Positions 8,039 to 16,137 of a stretch of DNA of 50,763 nucleotides are shown here, piece by piece (positions within the stretch are counted from its first letter, which is position 1; the number at the start of each line of letters is the position of its first letter). This stretch comes from Atribacterota bacterium (GTDB taxonomy: Bacteria; Atribacterota; Phoenicimicrobiia; Phoenicimicrobiales; Phoenicimicrobiaceae). A program made the translations under genes and the position numbers. The DNA is taken from contig JAUWHZ010000015.1 of assembly GCA_030605615.1 (NCBI GenBank), positions 1 through 50,763 on the forward strand, in the 5' to 3' direction. The notes beneath the pieces are model-generated. The model was given only the letters and a program-made list of their open reading frames with translations, was not told the DNA's origin and made no database searches.

Positions 8039-9136
8039 CTATTTATTTTTCGAGGTATTTTCTTCAAGATTATTATTATCGCTTTTGCTATTTTCTTCCT
8101 TATATTGTGATTCGCTTTTTATATCAACTTTCCAACCAGTTAACTTAGCAGCAAGCCTGGCATTTTGCCCTTCTTTTCCAATTGCCAGAGAAAGTTGTTG
8201 ATCTGGTACTACTACTGTAGCAGTTTTATCATTTTCAAATAGATTTACTAATATAACCTTAGCTGGACTTAACGAATTTGCGATAAATACTTTTTCATCA
8301 TCACTCCATCTAATAATATCGATTTTTTCATCTTTTAACTCAAGCATAATAGATTTTATTCGAGAACCTCTATCGCCTATACATGCACCTACCGGGTCAA
8401 CCCTATCATCTTTTGAATAAACTGCAACTTTTGTACGTTTTCCTGCTTCTCGAGCAATATATTTTATTTCCACTAATCCTTCATGGATTTCTGGTACTTC
8501 AAATTCAAATAAACGTTTTAGTAATTCAGGATGAGTTCTCGAAACAAATATTTTGGGACCTTTAGATGTTTTTCTTACTTCTATTATATATATTTTTATC
8601 CTTTTTCCTTTGTAATATTCTTCATTCCTTATTTGTTCATTGGGCAAAAGGAGTGCTTCAGTTCTGCCCAAATCAATAACTACATTTCTTTGTTCTATTC
8701 TCTGTATAACTCCCGTAACAATATCTCTTTCTTTATCAATATATTTTTCATAGATAACATTTCTTTCAGCTTCCCTAATCTTTTGTACTATTACTTGTTT
8801 TGCAGTTTGCGCTGCTATCCGTCCAAATTCTTTAGGTGTAGTCTCTATTAGAATATTATCTCCAACGTGGTAATTGTCTTTATCTGATACCGTTAACTCG
8901 TCTAAAGATATTTCATTTAAAGGATTTTTTACTTTATTTACAATAGTTTTTTGGTTGAATACTTTAATCTCGCCAGTATCTTTGCACATTTTGATTTCTA
9001 CATTATTCATATTAGCACCATAATTTTTTTTATACGCAGATGCTAATGCAGATTCAAGTGCTTCTACTAAGATATCTTTGGATATACCTTTTTCTTTTTC
9101 AATCTCATCCAAGACTTTTATTAAATTTCCATTCAT
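8039..9136 (-). CDS. nusA: Transcription termination/antitermination factor NusA
   Basis: Binds RNA polymerase and nascent RNA to modulate pausing, termination and antitermination. The NusA N-domain is at residues 1-125 (MNGNLIKVLDEIEKEKGISK, LESALASAYKKNYG). An S1 domain follows (DIVTGVIQRIEQRNVVIDLG), then KH1/KH2 with DPVGACIGDRGSRIKSI and LAIGKEGQNARLAAKLTGW. The short polar C-terminus lacks acidic repeats. ATG 9136 is chosen over a reading 28 codons longer because AGGAGGGG lies just upstream and that longer N-terminus is encoded by a hairpin. rimP, the usual upstream partner, is absent here. Confidence 0.95.
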   Translation of the reverse strand: MNGNLIKVLDEIEKEKGISKDILVEALESALASAYKKNYGANMNNVEIKMCKDTGEIKVFNQKTIVNKVKNPLNEISLDELTVSDKDNYHVGDNILIETTPKEFGRIAAQTAKQVIVQKIREAERNVIYEKYIDKERDIVTGVIQRIEQRNVVIDLGRTEALLLPNEQIRNEEYYKGKRIKIYIIEVRKTSKGPKIFVSRTHPELLKRLFEFEVPEIHEGLVEIKYIAREAGKRTKVAVYSKDDRVDPVGACIGDRGSRIKSIMLELKDEKIDIIRWSDDEKVFIANSLSPAKVILVNLFENDKTATVVVPDQQLSLAIGKEGQNARLAAKLTGWKVDIKSESQYKEENSKSDNNNLEENTSKNK

Positions 9137-9197
9137 ATAATCTGTCCCCTCCTCATTCCCAATATAATGTCTTAATTGTATATTGCTTATTATATAA

Positions 9198-9227
9198 CAA
9201 AAGAGTGGTTTAGTTACCACTCTTTTG
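9198..9227 (-). terminator. Perfect 12-bp hairpin between mtaB and nusA
   Basis: CAAAAGAGTGGT and ACCACTCTTTTG form a perfect 12-bp stem with a 6-nt loop. On the minus strand the closing stem ends CTCTTTTG followed by TTATA, so it can act as an intrinsic terminator for mtaB. The symmetrical A/T ends would allow either direction. It lies in the nusA leader, 60 bp from the start codon, so a NusA-related leader control is also possible. Confidence 0.65.
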
Positions 9228-9272
9228 AGGAGAACAATCTTTTACTTTAATAATATAAATTATAACACAAAG

Positions 9273-10592
9273 TTAAATTTTTGGCAATATTTTTGAAATG
9301 ATATAATCGGGATGAGGTTTGTATAATTGAACTTTTACTAATTCACCTCTTTTCCCGGTTAAATCAGGTATCAAAACTTTAATATAATTATCTGTGCTGC
9401 CTTTTGAATACAGTCTTCCCTCTTTGCTTTTTATTTCATTCTCGATTAAAATATTTGCGGTTAAACCGATATATTTTTTTTGAAAATTACAAGATAACTC
9501 CTTAGATAAATTTAATAATTTATTCCTTCTATCTTTTTTTATTTTTTGATCTACTTTATCGGGAAATAAAGTTGCTAAACACTTTTCACGATCAGAGTAA
9601 GGAAAGATATGTATTTTTGCAAATCCTATTTTTTTAACAAAATTATATGTATTATTAAAGCTTTGAACATCTTCGCGGGGGAAACCAACCATAATATCGG
9701 TAGTTATTGCAATATCAGGAATTTTTCTCATTATTTGGGAAATTTTATTTTTAAATACTGAGGTAGTGTAGGGACGATTCATAAGTTTAAGAATTTTATC
9801 ATCACCGCTTTGTAAGGGGATGTGTAAATGATGACATAATTTGGGATATTTTATAAAAACATCTATTAATTCATCGTTAATGTCATCTAATTCTATCGAG
9901 CTTAAACGAATTCTTTTTATTTCTTCAAAATTACTGATAAGAGAAATTAATTTTGACAAACTTACCTTTTTATCAAACATATCTTTGCCATATGTTCCTA
10001 AATTAATTCCTAAAAGGACTACTTCCTTAACCTCTCTACTATTCAGATTAGATATTTCTTTTAATATATCCTCAATTAATCTACTTCGAGCTGGGCCTCT
10101 CGCATATGGGACTTTACAATAGGAGCAGAATTTATTACAGCCATCTTGTATTTTAACCCAGGCTCGGGTATGTAAACTTATTTCACCTTTAAAAATATTA
10201 TCGAATTTTCTTAAGTATTTTACGGGTTTTACTTTAATAACAGTATGATTAATATTCAATTTATCTATTTGCTTTAAAATGATATTTTTTTCATTATTAC
10301 CTGTTATTAAACTTATTCCTTCTATTTTTTTTAGATCTTGATAATTAGATTGGGCATAACAACCAGTTACAATTATTTTAGCATTTTGATTTTGACGAAT
10401 AGCTTTTCTTATCATCTGTTTAGATTTTCTATCTGCCTCTTTGGTAACCGTACAAGTATTTATTATATAGATATCTGCTTTTTCTTTAAAATTAATTATT
10501 CGATAACCGGCAGTTTGAAATAAATTAAAGATAACTTCAGTCTCATATTGATTTACTTTACAACCAAGAGTTTTAAAAGCAACTTTTATTAT
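9273..10592 (-). CDS. mtaB: tRNA (N6-L-threonylcarbamoyladenosine(37)-C2)-methylthiotransferase MtaB
   Basis: Radical SAM enzyme converting t6A37 to ms2t6A37 in ANN-decoding tRNAs. The N-terminal MTTase domain has FKTLGCKVNQYETEV, NTCTVT and TGCYAQ, whose three Cys bind one cluster. The radical SAM core has DGCNKFCSYCKVPYARGPAR (CxxxCxxC), and a TRAM-like C-terminus follows. Full length needs about 439 residues, and that frame begins ATA ATA AAA GTT GCT 8 nt after AAAGGAGG. No ATG/GTG/TTG lies between the SD and the conserved VAFKTLGC. An ATG at 10415 would remove 59 conserved residues. Start at AUA 10592 is therefore inferred. Confidence 0.9.
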   Translation of the reverse strand: MIKVAFKTLGCKVNQYETEVIFNLFQTAGYRIINFKEKADIYIINTCTVTKEADRKSKQMIRKAIRQNQNAKIIVTGCYAQSNYQDLKKIEGISLITGNNEKNIILKQIDKLNINHTVIKVKPVKYLRKFDNIFKGEISLHTRAWVKIQDGCNKFCSYCKVPYARGPARSRLIEDILKEISNLNSREVKEVVLLGINLGTYGKDMFDKKVSLSKLISLISNFEEIKRIRLSSIELDDINDELIDVFIKYPKLCHHLHIPLQSGDDKILKLMNRPYTTSVFKNKISQIMRKIPDIAITTDIMVGFPREDVQSFNNTYNFVKKIGFAKIHIFPYSDREKCLATLFPDKVDQKIKKDRRNKLLNLSKELSCNFQKKYIGLTANILIENEIKSKEGRLYSKGSTDNYIKVLIPDLTGKRGELVKVQLYKPHPDYIISKILPKI

Positions 10593-10630
10593 AAAATAAT
10601 CCTCCTTTTTTGGTATAGCGGGTAACGAAT

Positions 10631-10752
10631 CTAGTATATCGTATTTCGTATATCGTATATAGTTAGGAATACAGAAGTCAGAAGCCTAATTCGTATCTCG
10701 TATCTCGTGAATCGTATCTCGTGAATCGTATCTCGTGAATCGTATCTCGTTA
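10631..10752. repeat. Micro-repeat and 14-nt tandem array upstream of mtaB
   Basis: TATCGTATTTCGTATATCG-type words run from 10631 to 10660 and AGAAGTCAGAAG follows. A tandem array of TATCTCGTGAATCG then has three exact copies at 10701-10742 plus a partial copy to 10750. GAAGTCCGAAGACAGAATTC follows further on. There is no conserved spacer, so it is not a CRISPR. The whole 10593-10961 gap (369 bp) contains only such repeats and one hairpin, with no gene visible. Confidence 0.8.
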
Positions 10753-10840
10753 AGAGAATAGAAGTCCGAAGACAGAATTCAGAAGACAAAATAAAAAAAA
10801 CAGAAATGTCATTGCGATAAAGAAATTGCTAAAATGAAAC

Positions 10841-10864
10841 GGGTCGAATAAATTCGACCCCTAC
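10841..10864. repeat. REP-like hairpin GGGTCGAAT with CTAC tail
   Basis: Perfect 9-bp arms GGGTCGAAT-AA-ATTCGACCC followed by CTAC, i.e. a GTAG head on the minus strand. Same stem family as 3195-3212 and 21376-21395. The GTAG tetranucleotide beside a hairpin is the feature RAYT transposases are known to recognise. Confidence 0.8.
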
Positions 10865-10939
10865 ACTAAATATTTATGTTATGGGAAAAATATTTTTGAA
10901 TTGTAAATTAAGGTTTTTCGCTTTATGGATTTATCCTAT

Positions 10940-10964
10940 GCGCTATACGATATACGATATACTA
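10940..10964. repeat. TATCGTATATCGTATAG array at the dnaJ stop codon
   Basis: On the minus strand the dnaJ stop TAG is the first triplet of TAGTATATCGTATATCGTATA. The same arrangement occurs at the clpP stop (33832). The array fills the 3' flank of dnaJ. Confidence 0.75.
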
Positions 10965-12107
10965 ATTATTATTTTGACCAAAGGTATTTTTTATTTTATC
11001 AAAAATACCTTTTTCTCCTATGGTATTCAGTTCCTCCCCGCTTAATTTTGCAAATTCTAATAATAATTTTTTTTGCTCATTACTCATTCTTTTGGGAGTT
11101 TCTACTATAATTTTAACATATTCATTCCCTCGTTGATTAGTGCCAATTTTATATATTCCTCTCCCTTTAAGCCTAAATATAGTATTTGACTGTGTTCCGG
11201 CAGGTATTTTTATCTTTGCTTTCTCTTTTAAGGTGGGGACGGTAATTTCACCACCCAAAGCTGCTTTTATAAAACTTATCGAATGATCACTTATAATATC
11301 TATATCTTCACGCTTAAATATTTTGTGAGGTTTCACATATATTACAATAAAAAGGTCACCAGAAGAACCCCCTCTTTCTCCGGGCTCACCCATTCCAGTC
11401 ATTCGTAATCGATGCCCAGTGTCTACACCGGCAGGTATTTTTACTTTTACTATTCTATTCTTTTTGACTTTTCCAGTACCTTTACAATTAGTACAAATAT
11501 TTGTAATTATTTTCCCTTCTCCTCCACATCTGGGACAGGTTTGGATGTTTACGAATTGACCGAATAGGGTACTTTGAGTATTTCTTATTTCTCCAGTACC
11601 ATTGCAATCTGGACAAGTTTGGGGTGAGCTTCCGGGTTCAGCTCTACTACCCTTACATCTGGGACAGGTTTCCCAATGAGGGACTTCAATTCTTGTCTCT
11701 TTTCCAAAAGCAGCATCTTCAAAGTTTATCTCTAAATTATATCTTAAATTAGATCCTCTCTGAGGACGCACTCTATCTTCGCGCCTTCTTGTTCTGGTTC
11801 CAAAAAAAGAATCAAATATATCACTAAAATCACCAAAGTCAGAAAAACCTCTTCCCTGAAAATCACGAAAATCAAATCCTCCAAAACCCTCTGCAGAACC
11901 AAACTGATCGTATCGCGCTCTCTTTTCTTTGTCACCAAGAACTTGATAAGCTTCATTAATTTCTTTAAATTTTTTTTCAGCATTGCTATCGGAAGAGTTT
12001 CTATCCGGATGATATTTAAGGGCAAGTTTTCTATAAGCTTTTTTTATCTCCTCAGTGGTAGCATTTTTATTTAGACCTAAAATCTCATAATAATCTCTTT
12101 TTGGCAA
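10962..12107 (-). CDS. dnaJ: Chaperone protein DnaJ (Hsp40)
   Basis: Co-chaperone that delivers clients to DnaK and stimulates its ATPase. The J domain at residues 4-68 has KYHPDRN with the HPD triad, and a Gly/Phe-rich segment (about 70-100) follows. Four zinc-binding repeats are [23 protein letters not shown] and CTNCKGTG (about 140-210), then the C-terminal substrate and dimer domains. The 381-residue length is typical. The start is TTG 12107 with AGGGG upstream. It ends the hrcA-grpE-dnaK-dnaJ group, separated from dnaK by 261 bp of repeats. Confidence 0.97.
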   Translation of the reverse strand: MPKRDYYEILGLNKNATTEEIKKAYRKLALKYHPDRNSSDSNAEKKFKEINEAYQVLGDKEKRARYDQFGSAEGFGGFDFRDFQGRGFSDFGDFSDIFDSFFGTRTRRREDRVRPQRGSNLRYNLEINFEDAAFGKETRIEVPHWETCPRCKGSRAEPGSSPQTCPDCNGTGEIRNTQSTLFGQFVNIQTCPRCGGEGKIITNICTNCKGTGKVKKNRIVKVKIPAGVDTGHRLRMTGMGEPGERGGSSGDLFIVIYVKPHKIFKREDIDIISDHSISFIKAALGGEITVPTLKEKAKIKIPAGTQSNTIFRLKGRGIYKIGTNQRGNEYVKIIVETPKRMSNEQKKLLLEFAKLSGEELNTIGEKGIFDKIKNTFGQNNN

Positions 12108-12148
12108 TTAATATTCCCCTCTCCGTTCCCCTTTTTCCGTAAGTTTCC

Positions 12149-12172
12149 GTCATTCCCGTGGAAACGGGAATC
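12149..12172. repeat. GTCATTCCCGT palindrome between dnaK and dnaJ
   Basis: Arms ATTCCCGT (12152-12159) and ACGGGAAT (12164-12171) around GGAA, preceded by GTC. It is of the GTCATTCCCG..CGGGAAT type found dispersed in many bacterial genomes. First of several unrelated palindromes in the dnaK-dnaJ gap. Confidence 0.75.
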
Positions 12173-12227
12173 TATCTTTTTTCTATCCACTTCGTCATCA
12201 TTCGGGTTTATAAATCGAATTTACTTA

Positions 12228-12250
12228 GACAGGCGAGACGCCTGTCCTAC
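12228..12250. repeat. REP hairpin GACAGGCG with CTAC tail
   Basis: GACAGGCG-AGA-CGCCTGTC followed by CTAC. It has the same stem as the copies at 21403, 43156 and 43629, the last two bracketing the RAYT gene. On the minus strand it reads with a 5' GTAG head. Confidence 0.85.
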
Positions 12251-12268
12251 GGTTTTATTTATATTATT

Positions 12269-12293
12269 GGGGGCGTATGCAATACGCCTCTAC
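12269..12293. repeat. REP-like hairpin GGCGTAT/ATACGCC with CTAC tail
   Basis: Arms GGCGTAT (12272-12278) and ATACGCC (12282-12288) with loop GCA, preceded by GGG and followed by TCTAC. It shares the CTAC tail of the other REP-like elements but has a different stem. Confidence 0.75.
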
Positions 12294-12316
12294 TTTTTTC
12301 TCTTTTGCCTTTCTTT

Positions 12317-12348
12317 ACTATATACTACATACTACATACTATATACTA
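12317..12348. repeat. TAGTATGTAG micro-repeat downstream of dnaK
   Basis: On the minus strand this is TAGTATATAGTATGTAGTATGTAG, beginning about 20 nt after the dnaK stop. AGTCGTTAGC between the stop and the repeat resembles the AGTCGTTAG at the holA 3' end. Word-like, no coding potential. Confidence 0.7.
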
Positions 12349-12368
12349 AAATGCTAACGACTAATCTA

Positions 12369-14312
12369 TCAATCTTTTTTGTCTTCGTCTTTTTCGACTT
12401 CGTAATCAGCATCAACTACTTTTTCTTCTCCCTTTTTATCTTCTTTTTCAGCTTGACTATCTTTATCACTTTCCTTATTTGCTTCTTGTTGTTGTGTTTG
12501 AGCTGTTGCTTTTTTATAAATTTCTTCAGCAAGCTTATGTGAGGAAGCAGTCAATTTTTCGATACCAGATTTAATTTTCTCTACATCATCTTCTTCTAAG
12601 GCTTTCCTGAGATCTTTAATATCTTCATTTATCTTATTTTTTTCGTCCTCACTAACCTTGTCTTCTGAATCTTTCATAGTTTTTTCTACTGAATAAATCA
12701 AGGTATCTGCCTGGTTTCGAAGCTCTATCTTTTCTTTTATTTTTTTATCTTCTTCGGCATATTGCTCTGCTTCTTTTACCTTTTTCTGAATTTCTTCTTC
12801 GGTTAATCCGGTAGAAGCTGTAATAGTTATCTTTTGTTCTCTGCTAGTTCCTAAGTCTTTGGCTTTAACATTTAAAATACCACTGGCATCAATATCAAAG
12901 CTTACTTCAATTTGAGGAATTCCTCGTGGTGCAGGAGGAATACCCACTAATTGAAATCTACCTAAACTGGTATTATCTTTAGCCATAGGCCTTTCACCTT
13001 GTAATACATTTATATCAACTGCTGTCTGATTATCTGCCGCAGTTGAAAATATCTGGCTTTTGGAAGCGGGTATAGTAGTATTTCTTTCGATAAGTCTAGT
13101 AGCTACTCCACCTAAGGTTTCTATACCTAAAGATAAAGGTGTAACATCAAGTAGTAATACATCCTTAACTTCACCTTTTAATATACCAGCTTGAATTGCT
13201 GCACCAACTGCAACCACTTCATCAGGATTAACCCCTTTATTTGCTTCTTTTCCAAAAATATTCTTAACGGTTTCTTGCACTTTAGGCATCCGAGTTTGGC
13301 CACCAACTAATATCACTTCATCAATATCTTCCGGTTTTAGTTTTGCATCTTCGAGCGCTTTATAACAGGGTTTAACAGTACTTTCAATAAGTTCAGCTGT
13401 AAGCTGTTCTAATTTTGCCCTGGTTAGAGTGATATTTAGATGTTTTGGTCCACTGGCATCAGCAGTGATAAAAGGTAAATTAATTTCGGTCTCTAACGCA
13501 GAAGATAACTCACATTTTGCTTTTTCTGCAGCTTCTTTTAACCTTTGTAATGCCATTTGATCATTTTTCAAATCTATTCCATTTTCTTTTTTAAAATTAT
13601 CCACTAACCAATCTATTACCCTTTGGTCGAAATCATCTCCACCCAAGAAAGTATTGCCATTAGTTGATTTTACTTCGTAAACACCTTCTTTGCCAATCTC
13701 TAAAATGGAAATATCAAAGGTACCTCCCCCAAGATCAAAAACAGCAATTTTCTCATCTTTCTTCTTATCTAATCCGTAAGCTAAGGCGGCAGCAGTAGGT
13801 TCATTAATAATTCTTAAGACATTTAAACCAGCAATTTTTCCACCATTTTTCGTTGCCTCCCTTTGGTTATCATTAAAGTATGCCGGTACGGTAATAACTG
13901 CATCGGTTATTTTTTCTCCCAGATGATTTTCAGCAGATTTTCTTAATTTTTGTAATACCATTGCGGACATTTCCTGCGGGCTATATGCTTTACCTTTCGC
14001 TTCAATTTTAATATCCGTGTGTTCCCCAGGAATTATCTTAAAAGGTAAGAATTTTTTTGCTTTTTTTATTTCTTCATCATTATATCTTCTACCAATAAGT
14101 CTTTTAACTGAAAAAATTGTGTTTTCCGGATTAGTAATTGCCTGTCTTTTAGCCAGTAAACCTACTAATCTATCTCCTTTTTTAGTAAATGCTATTATTG
14201 AGGGTGTTGTCCTCCCTCCTTCTTCGCTCACAATAACTACCGGCTTCCCGGCTTCCATTACCGCTACAACCGAATTAGTTGTTCCTAAATCTATTCCAAT
14301 TATTTTTCCCAT
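12369..14312 (-). CDS. dnaK: Chaperone protein DnaK (Hsp70)
   Basis: ATP-driven cytoplasmic chaperone working with DnaJ and GrpE. The nucleotide-binding domain has [18 protein letters not shown] at the N-terminus, [18 protein letters not shown], and [14 protein letters not shown]-like [18 protein letters not shown]. The linker [18 protein letters not shown] precedes the substrate domain, and the C-terminal lid ends in an acidic/Lys tail (EKDEDKKD). The 647-residue length is typical of Gram-negative-style DnaK. AAGGAGG precedes ATG 14312. It lies 42 bp downstream of grpE and is likely under the CIRCE upstream of hrcA. Confidence 0.98.
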   Translation of the reverse strand: MGKIIGIDLGTTNSVVAVMEAGKPVVIVSEEGGRTTPSIIAFTKKGDRLVGLLAKRQAITNPENTIFSVKRLIGRRYNDEEIKKAKKFLPFKIIPGEHTDIKIEAKGKAYSPQEMSAMVLQKLRKSAENHLGEKITDAVITVPAYFNDNQREATKNGGKIAGLNVLRIINEPTAAALAYGLDKKKDEKIAVFDLGGGTFDISILEIGKEGVYEVKSTNGNTFLGGDDFDQRVIDWLVDNFKKENGIDLKNDQMALQRLKEAAEKAKCELSSALETEINLPFITADASGPKHLNITLTRAKLEQLTAELIESTVKPCYKALEDAKLKPEDIDEVILVGGQTRMPKVQETVKNIFGKEANKGVNPDEVVAVGAAIQAGILKGEVKDVLLLDVTPLSLGIETLGGVATRLIERNTTIPASKSQIFSTAADNQTAVDINVLQGERPMAKDNTSLGRFQLVGIPPAPRGIPQIEVSFDIDASGILNVKAKDLGTSREQKITITASTGLTEEEIQKKVKEAEQYAEEDKKIKEKIELRNQADTLIYSVEKTMKDSEDKVSEDEKNKINEDIKDLRKALEEDDVEKIKSGIEKLTASSHKLAEEIYKKATAQTQQQEANKESDKDSQAEKEDKKGEEKVVDADYEVEKDEDKKD

Positions 14313-14354
14313 TATAAATTTCCTCCTTAAATATATTACATTTATTCAAATTAA

Positions 14355-14945
14355 TTATTTTAATCTATATTTTTTTCTCTTAATAGGAACTGCGACCTTT
14401 ACCATTGCTGGTCTTAGTATTTTTGATTTTATATAATAACCCTTGCGAAGCTCTTCTGTTACTGTATCTTCAGGATATTGATTTGTTTCAACTGTCATTA
14501 TTGCTTCATGTTTATAAGGATCAAATCTATAGCCTATTGTTTTTATGTGCCTAACTCCTTCCTTATCCAGGGTATTGTAAAATTCTTTTAATATGTTATT
14601 AATTCCATGTTTTATTGCTTCCATATTATTTTCATTTTTGGTGGAATCTAAAGCTCTTTCTAAATTATCTACTATAGATAATAAGTTATTCAATAATCCT
14701 TCTTTGGCAAATTCTATAAATTCTATCTTCTTTTTTTCTTCACGTTTTTTGTAATTCTCAAAATCAGCTTGCAATCTTTTCAAGTGCTCTAAATATTCTT
14801 TAGATAAATTCTCTTTTTCCTGATTAATTTTTTCAGCTTTTAATAATTTATTCTGTAACTTTTTAATTATTTCTTTTTTTTCTTTTAATTTTTTAGTTAA
14901 TATTTCCTTATATTGTAAATTCTGATCACTTTTTTTATCAGCCAT
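14355..14945 (-). CDS. grpE: Nucleotide exchange factor GrpE
   Basis: Releases ADP from DnaK. The 196-residue protein has a long N-terminal coiled coil (about residues 15-75, rich in Lys, Glu and Leu). ADFENYKKREEKKK and LLNNLLSIVDNLERAL follow, then the beta-domain with GVRHIKTIGYRFDPYKHEAIM and VTEELRKGYYIKSKILRPAMVKVA. TTTGGAGG lies just before ATG 14945. It is encoded between hrcA and dnaK as expected. Confidence 0.97.
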   Translation of the reverse strand: MADKKSDQNLQYKEILTKKLKEKKEIIKKLQNKLLKAEKINQEKENLSKEYLEHLKRLQADFENYKKREEKKKIEFIEFAKEGLLNNLLSIVDNLERALDSTKNENNMEAIKHGINNILKEFYNTLDKEGVRHIKTIGYRFDPYKHEAIMTVETNQYPEDTVTEELRKGYYIKSKILRPAMVKVAVPIKRKKYRLK

Positions 14946-14983
14946 TAGTAGTCCTCCAAATAAACTCTTCTACAGGTATATTT

Positions 14984-16015
14984 TTAAAATTCAGATAATA
15001 TATCACTTAATTTATCCGAAATATACTCTACAATCGAAATCATTCGCGGATAATCCATTCGAGTCGGTCCTAAAATACCTATCGCCCCAGCTGGTTTACC
15101 CTTGATAGTATATTTTCTTGCCACTAAACTGCAATTTTGTATCTCTTTTTGTTTATTTTCTCTGCCTATTATTATTTTTGTTTGTTTAAAACCTAAATAT
15201 TTTCTAATTGTATTAGCTAAAGCATTTTCTTCTTCAATAAAAGATAAGATATAATTTAATTTATTTGTTTCTTTAAATTCAGGTTGTGTAATTATATTGA
15301 TTCGTCCATCTAAATATACTTTGTCACTGAAATCTCTAAGATTAAAACATTCCTCTATAAAATTATGGATATAGTTGAAACTTTCTTGAAATGAAAGGAT
15401 TTTGTCAAGTTCGTCTCTTAATATATTATTCAAATTTATAAGATCTATATCTTTTTCGATTAATTTGCTATTTATGAAATTTGACAGATAATTTAAAGTG
15501 TTTTTAGTAATTTCCCCGGATATGTTTATTAGTTTTTGACAAACCAAGCCTGTATTGGTAATTATTACTACTAAAATACGGTTATTTCCTACTGATATAA
15601 ATTGAATATGCTTAATTGAATTATTTAAAATATGTGGCCCTAATACAACTCCTATATTATTAGTTAACTTTGATAGTAATTGAGAAGTTGTTCTCATCGT
15701 TTCTTCAAACTCTTTACTTTTTTGATAAATTTGAATAATTCGTTTCTTTTCATTTTCTTTTAGATGACTCTTTTTCATCAAATTATCCACATAAAGCCTA
15801 TAGCCTTTGTCAGTAGGGATTCTTCCTGATGAGGTGTGAGGTTGCCACAAATAATCATGTTTTTCCAACAAATTCATCTCATGACGTATGGTAGCAGTGC
15901 TTAAATTTAATTTATATTTTTTAGCAATTATACTTGAGCTAACCGGTTCAGCAGTTGTAATATATCTATGTAGCACTGCTGTTAATATTGTTTTCATTCT
16001 TTCATTTAATTCCAT
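14984..16015 (-). CDS. hrcA: Heat-inducible transcription repressor HrcA
   Basis: DNA-binding repressor of class I heat-shock genes that acts on CIRCE. The winged-helix N-terminus has AEPVSSSIIAKKYKLNLSTA followed by TIRHEMNLLEKHDYLWQPHTSSGRIPTDKGYR, the hallmark of the family. The GAF-like core ends in IGILGPTRMDYPRMISIVEYI. 343 residues is the usual size. GGAG lies 7 nt before ATG 16015. A perfect CIRCE 14 bp upstream shows autoregulation, with grpE, dnaK and probably dnaJ in the same unit. Confidence 0.97.
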   Translation of the reverse strand: MELNERMKTILTAVLHRYITTAEPVSSSIIAKKYKLNLSTATIRHEMNLLEKHDYLWQPHTSSGRIPTDKGYRLYVDNLMKKSHLKENEKKRIIQIYQKSKEFEETMRTTSQLLSKLTNNIGVVLGPHILNNSIKHIQFISVGNNRILVVIITNTGLVCQKLINISGEITKNTLNYLSNFINSKLIEKDIDLINLNNILRDELDKILSFQESFNYIHNFIEECFNLRDFSDKVYLDGRINIITQPEFKETNKLNYILSFIEEENALANTIRKYLGFKQTKIIIGRENKQKEIQNCSLVARKYTIKGKPAGAIGILGPTRMDYPRMISIVEYISDKLSDILSEF

Positions 16016-16028
16016 TTTATCACTCCAT

Positions 16029-16055
16029 TTAGCACTCTCACCTTGAGAGTGCTAA
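16029..16055 (-). promoter_or_regulatory. CIRCE operator upstream of hrcA
   Basis: TTAGCACTC-N9-GAGTGCTAA, an exact match to the CIRCE consensus. It lies between the promoter at 16067-16095 and the hrcA start, so it covers the transcription start and early leader. HrcA, stabilised by GroEL in known systems, should bind here. Confidence 0.97.
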
Positions 16056-16066
16056 ATACCCTAAAT

Positions 16067-16095
16067 AAGATATCACCATATAATTAATTTGTCAA
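16067..16095 (-). promoter_or_regulatory. Sigma-70-type promoter of hrcA-grpE-dnaK
   Basis: Perfect -35 TTGACA (16095-16090), 17-nt spacer, -10 TATCTT (16072-16067). The predicted start falls at the edge of CIRCE, as in other HrcA-controlled operons. Confidence 0.85.
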
Positions 16096-16137
16096 GAAAT
16101 TCAAAAACATTTCTTCGAGCATTTTATATATTTTTTT

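Noticed and set aside
10416-10592. mtaB as a 5'-truncated pseudogene starting at the internal ATG 10415
   Set aside because: The reading frame is intact upstream and encodes the conserved MTTase N-terminus with its cysteines directly after a strong SD; only the start codon is unusual.
10691-10752. Possible small CRISPR array
   Set aside because: The 14-nt units are directly adjacent with no unique spacers, and no cas gene is nearby.
12158-12542. Plus-strand reading frames over the dnaK-dnaJ gap and the dnaK 3' end
   Set aside because: They are hydrophobic shadows of the minus-strand DnaK tail and of repeat DNA, with no family resemblance or SD.
14017-14436. Plus-strand 139-codon frame opposite the dnaK/grpE junction
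   Set aside because: It is antisense to the strongly conserved DnaK N-terminus; no SD and no recognisable domain.
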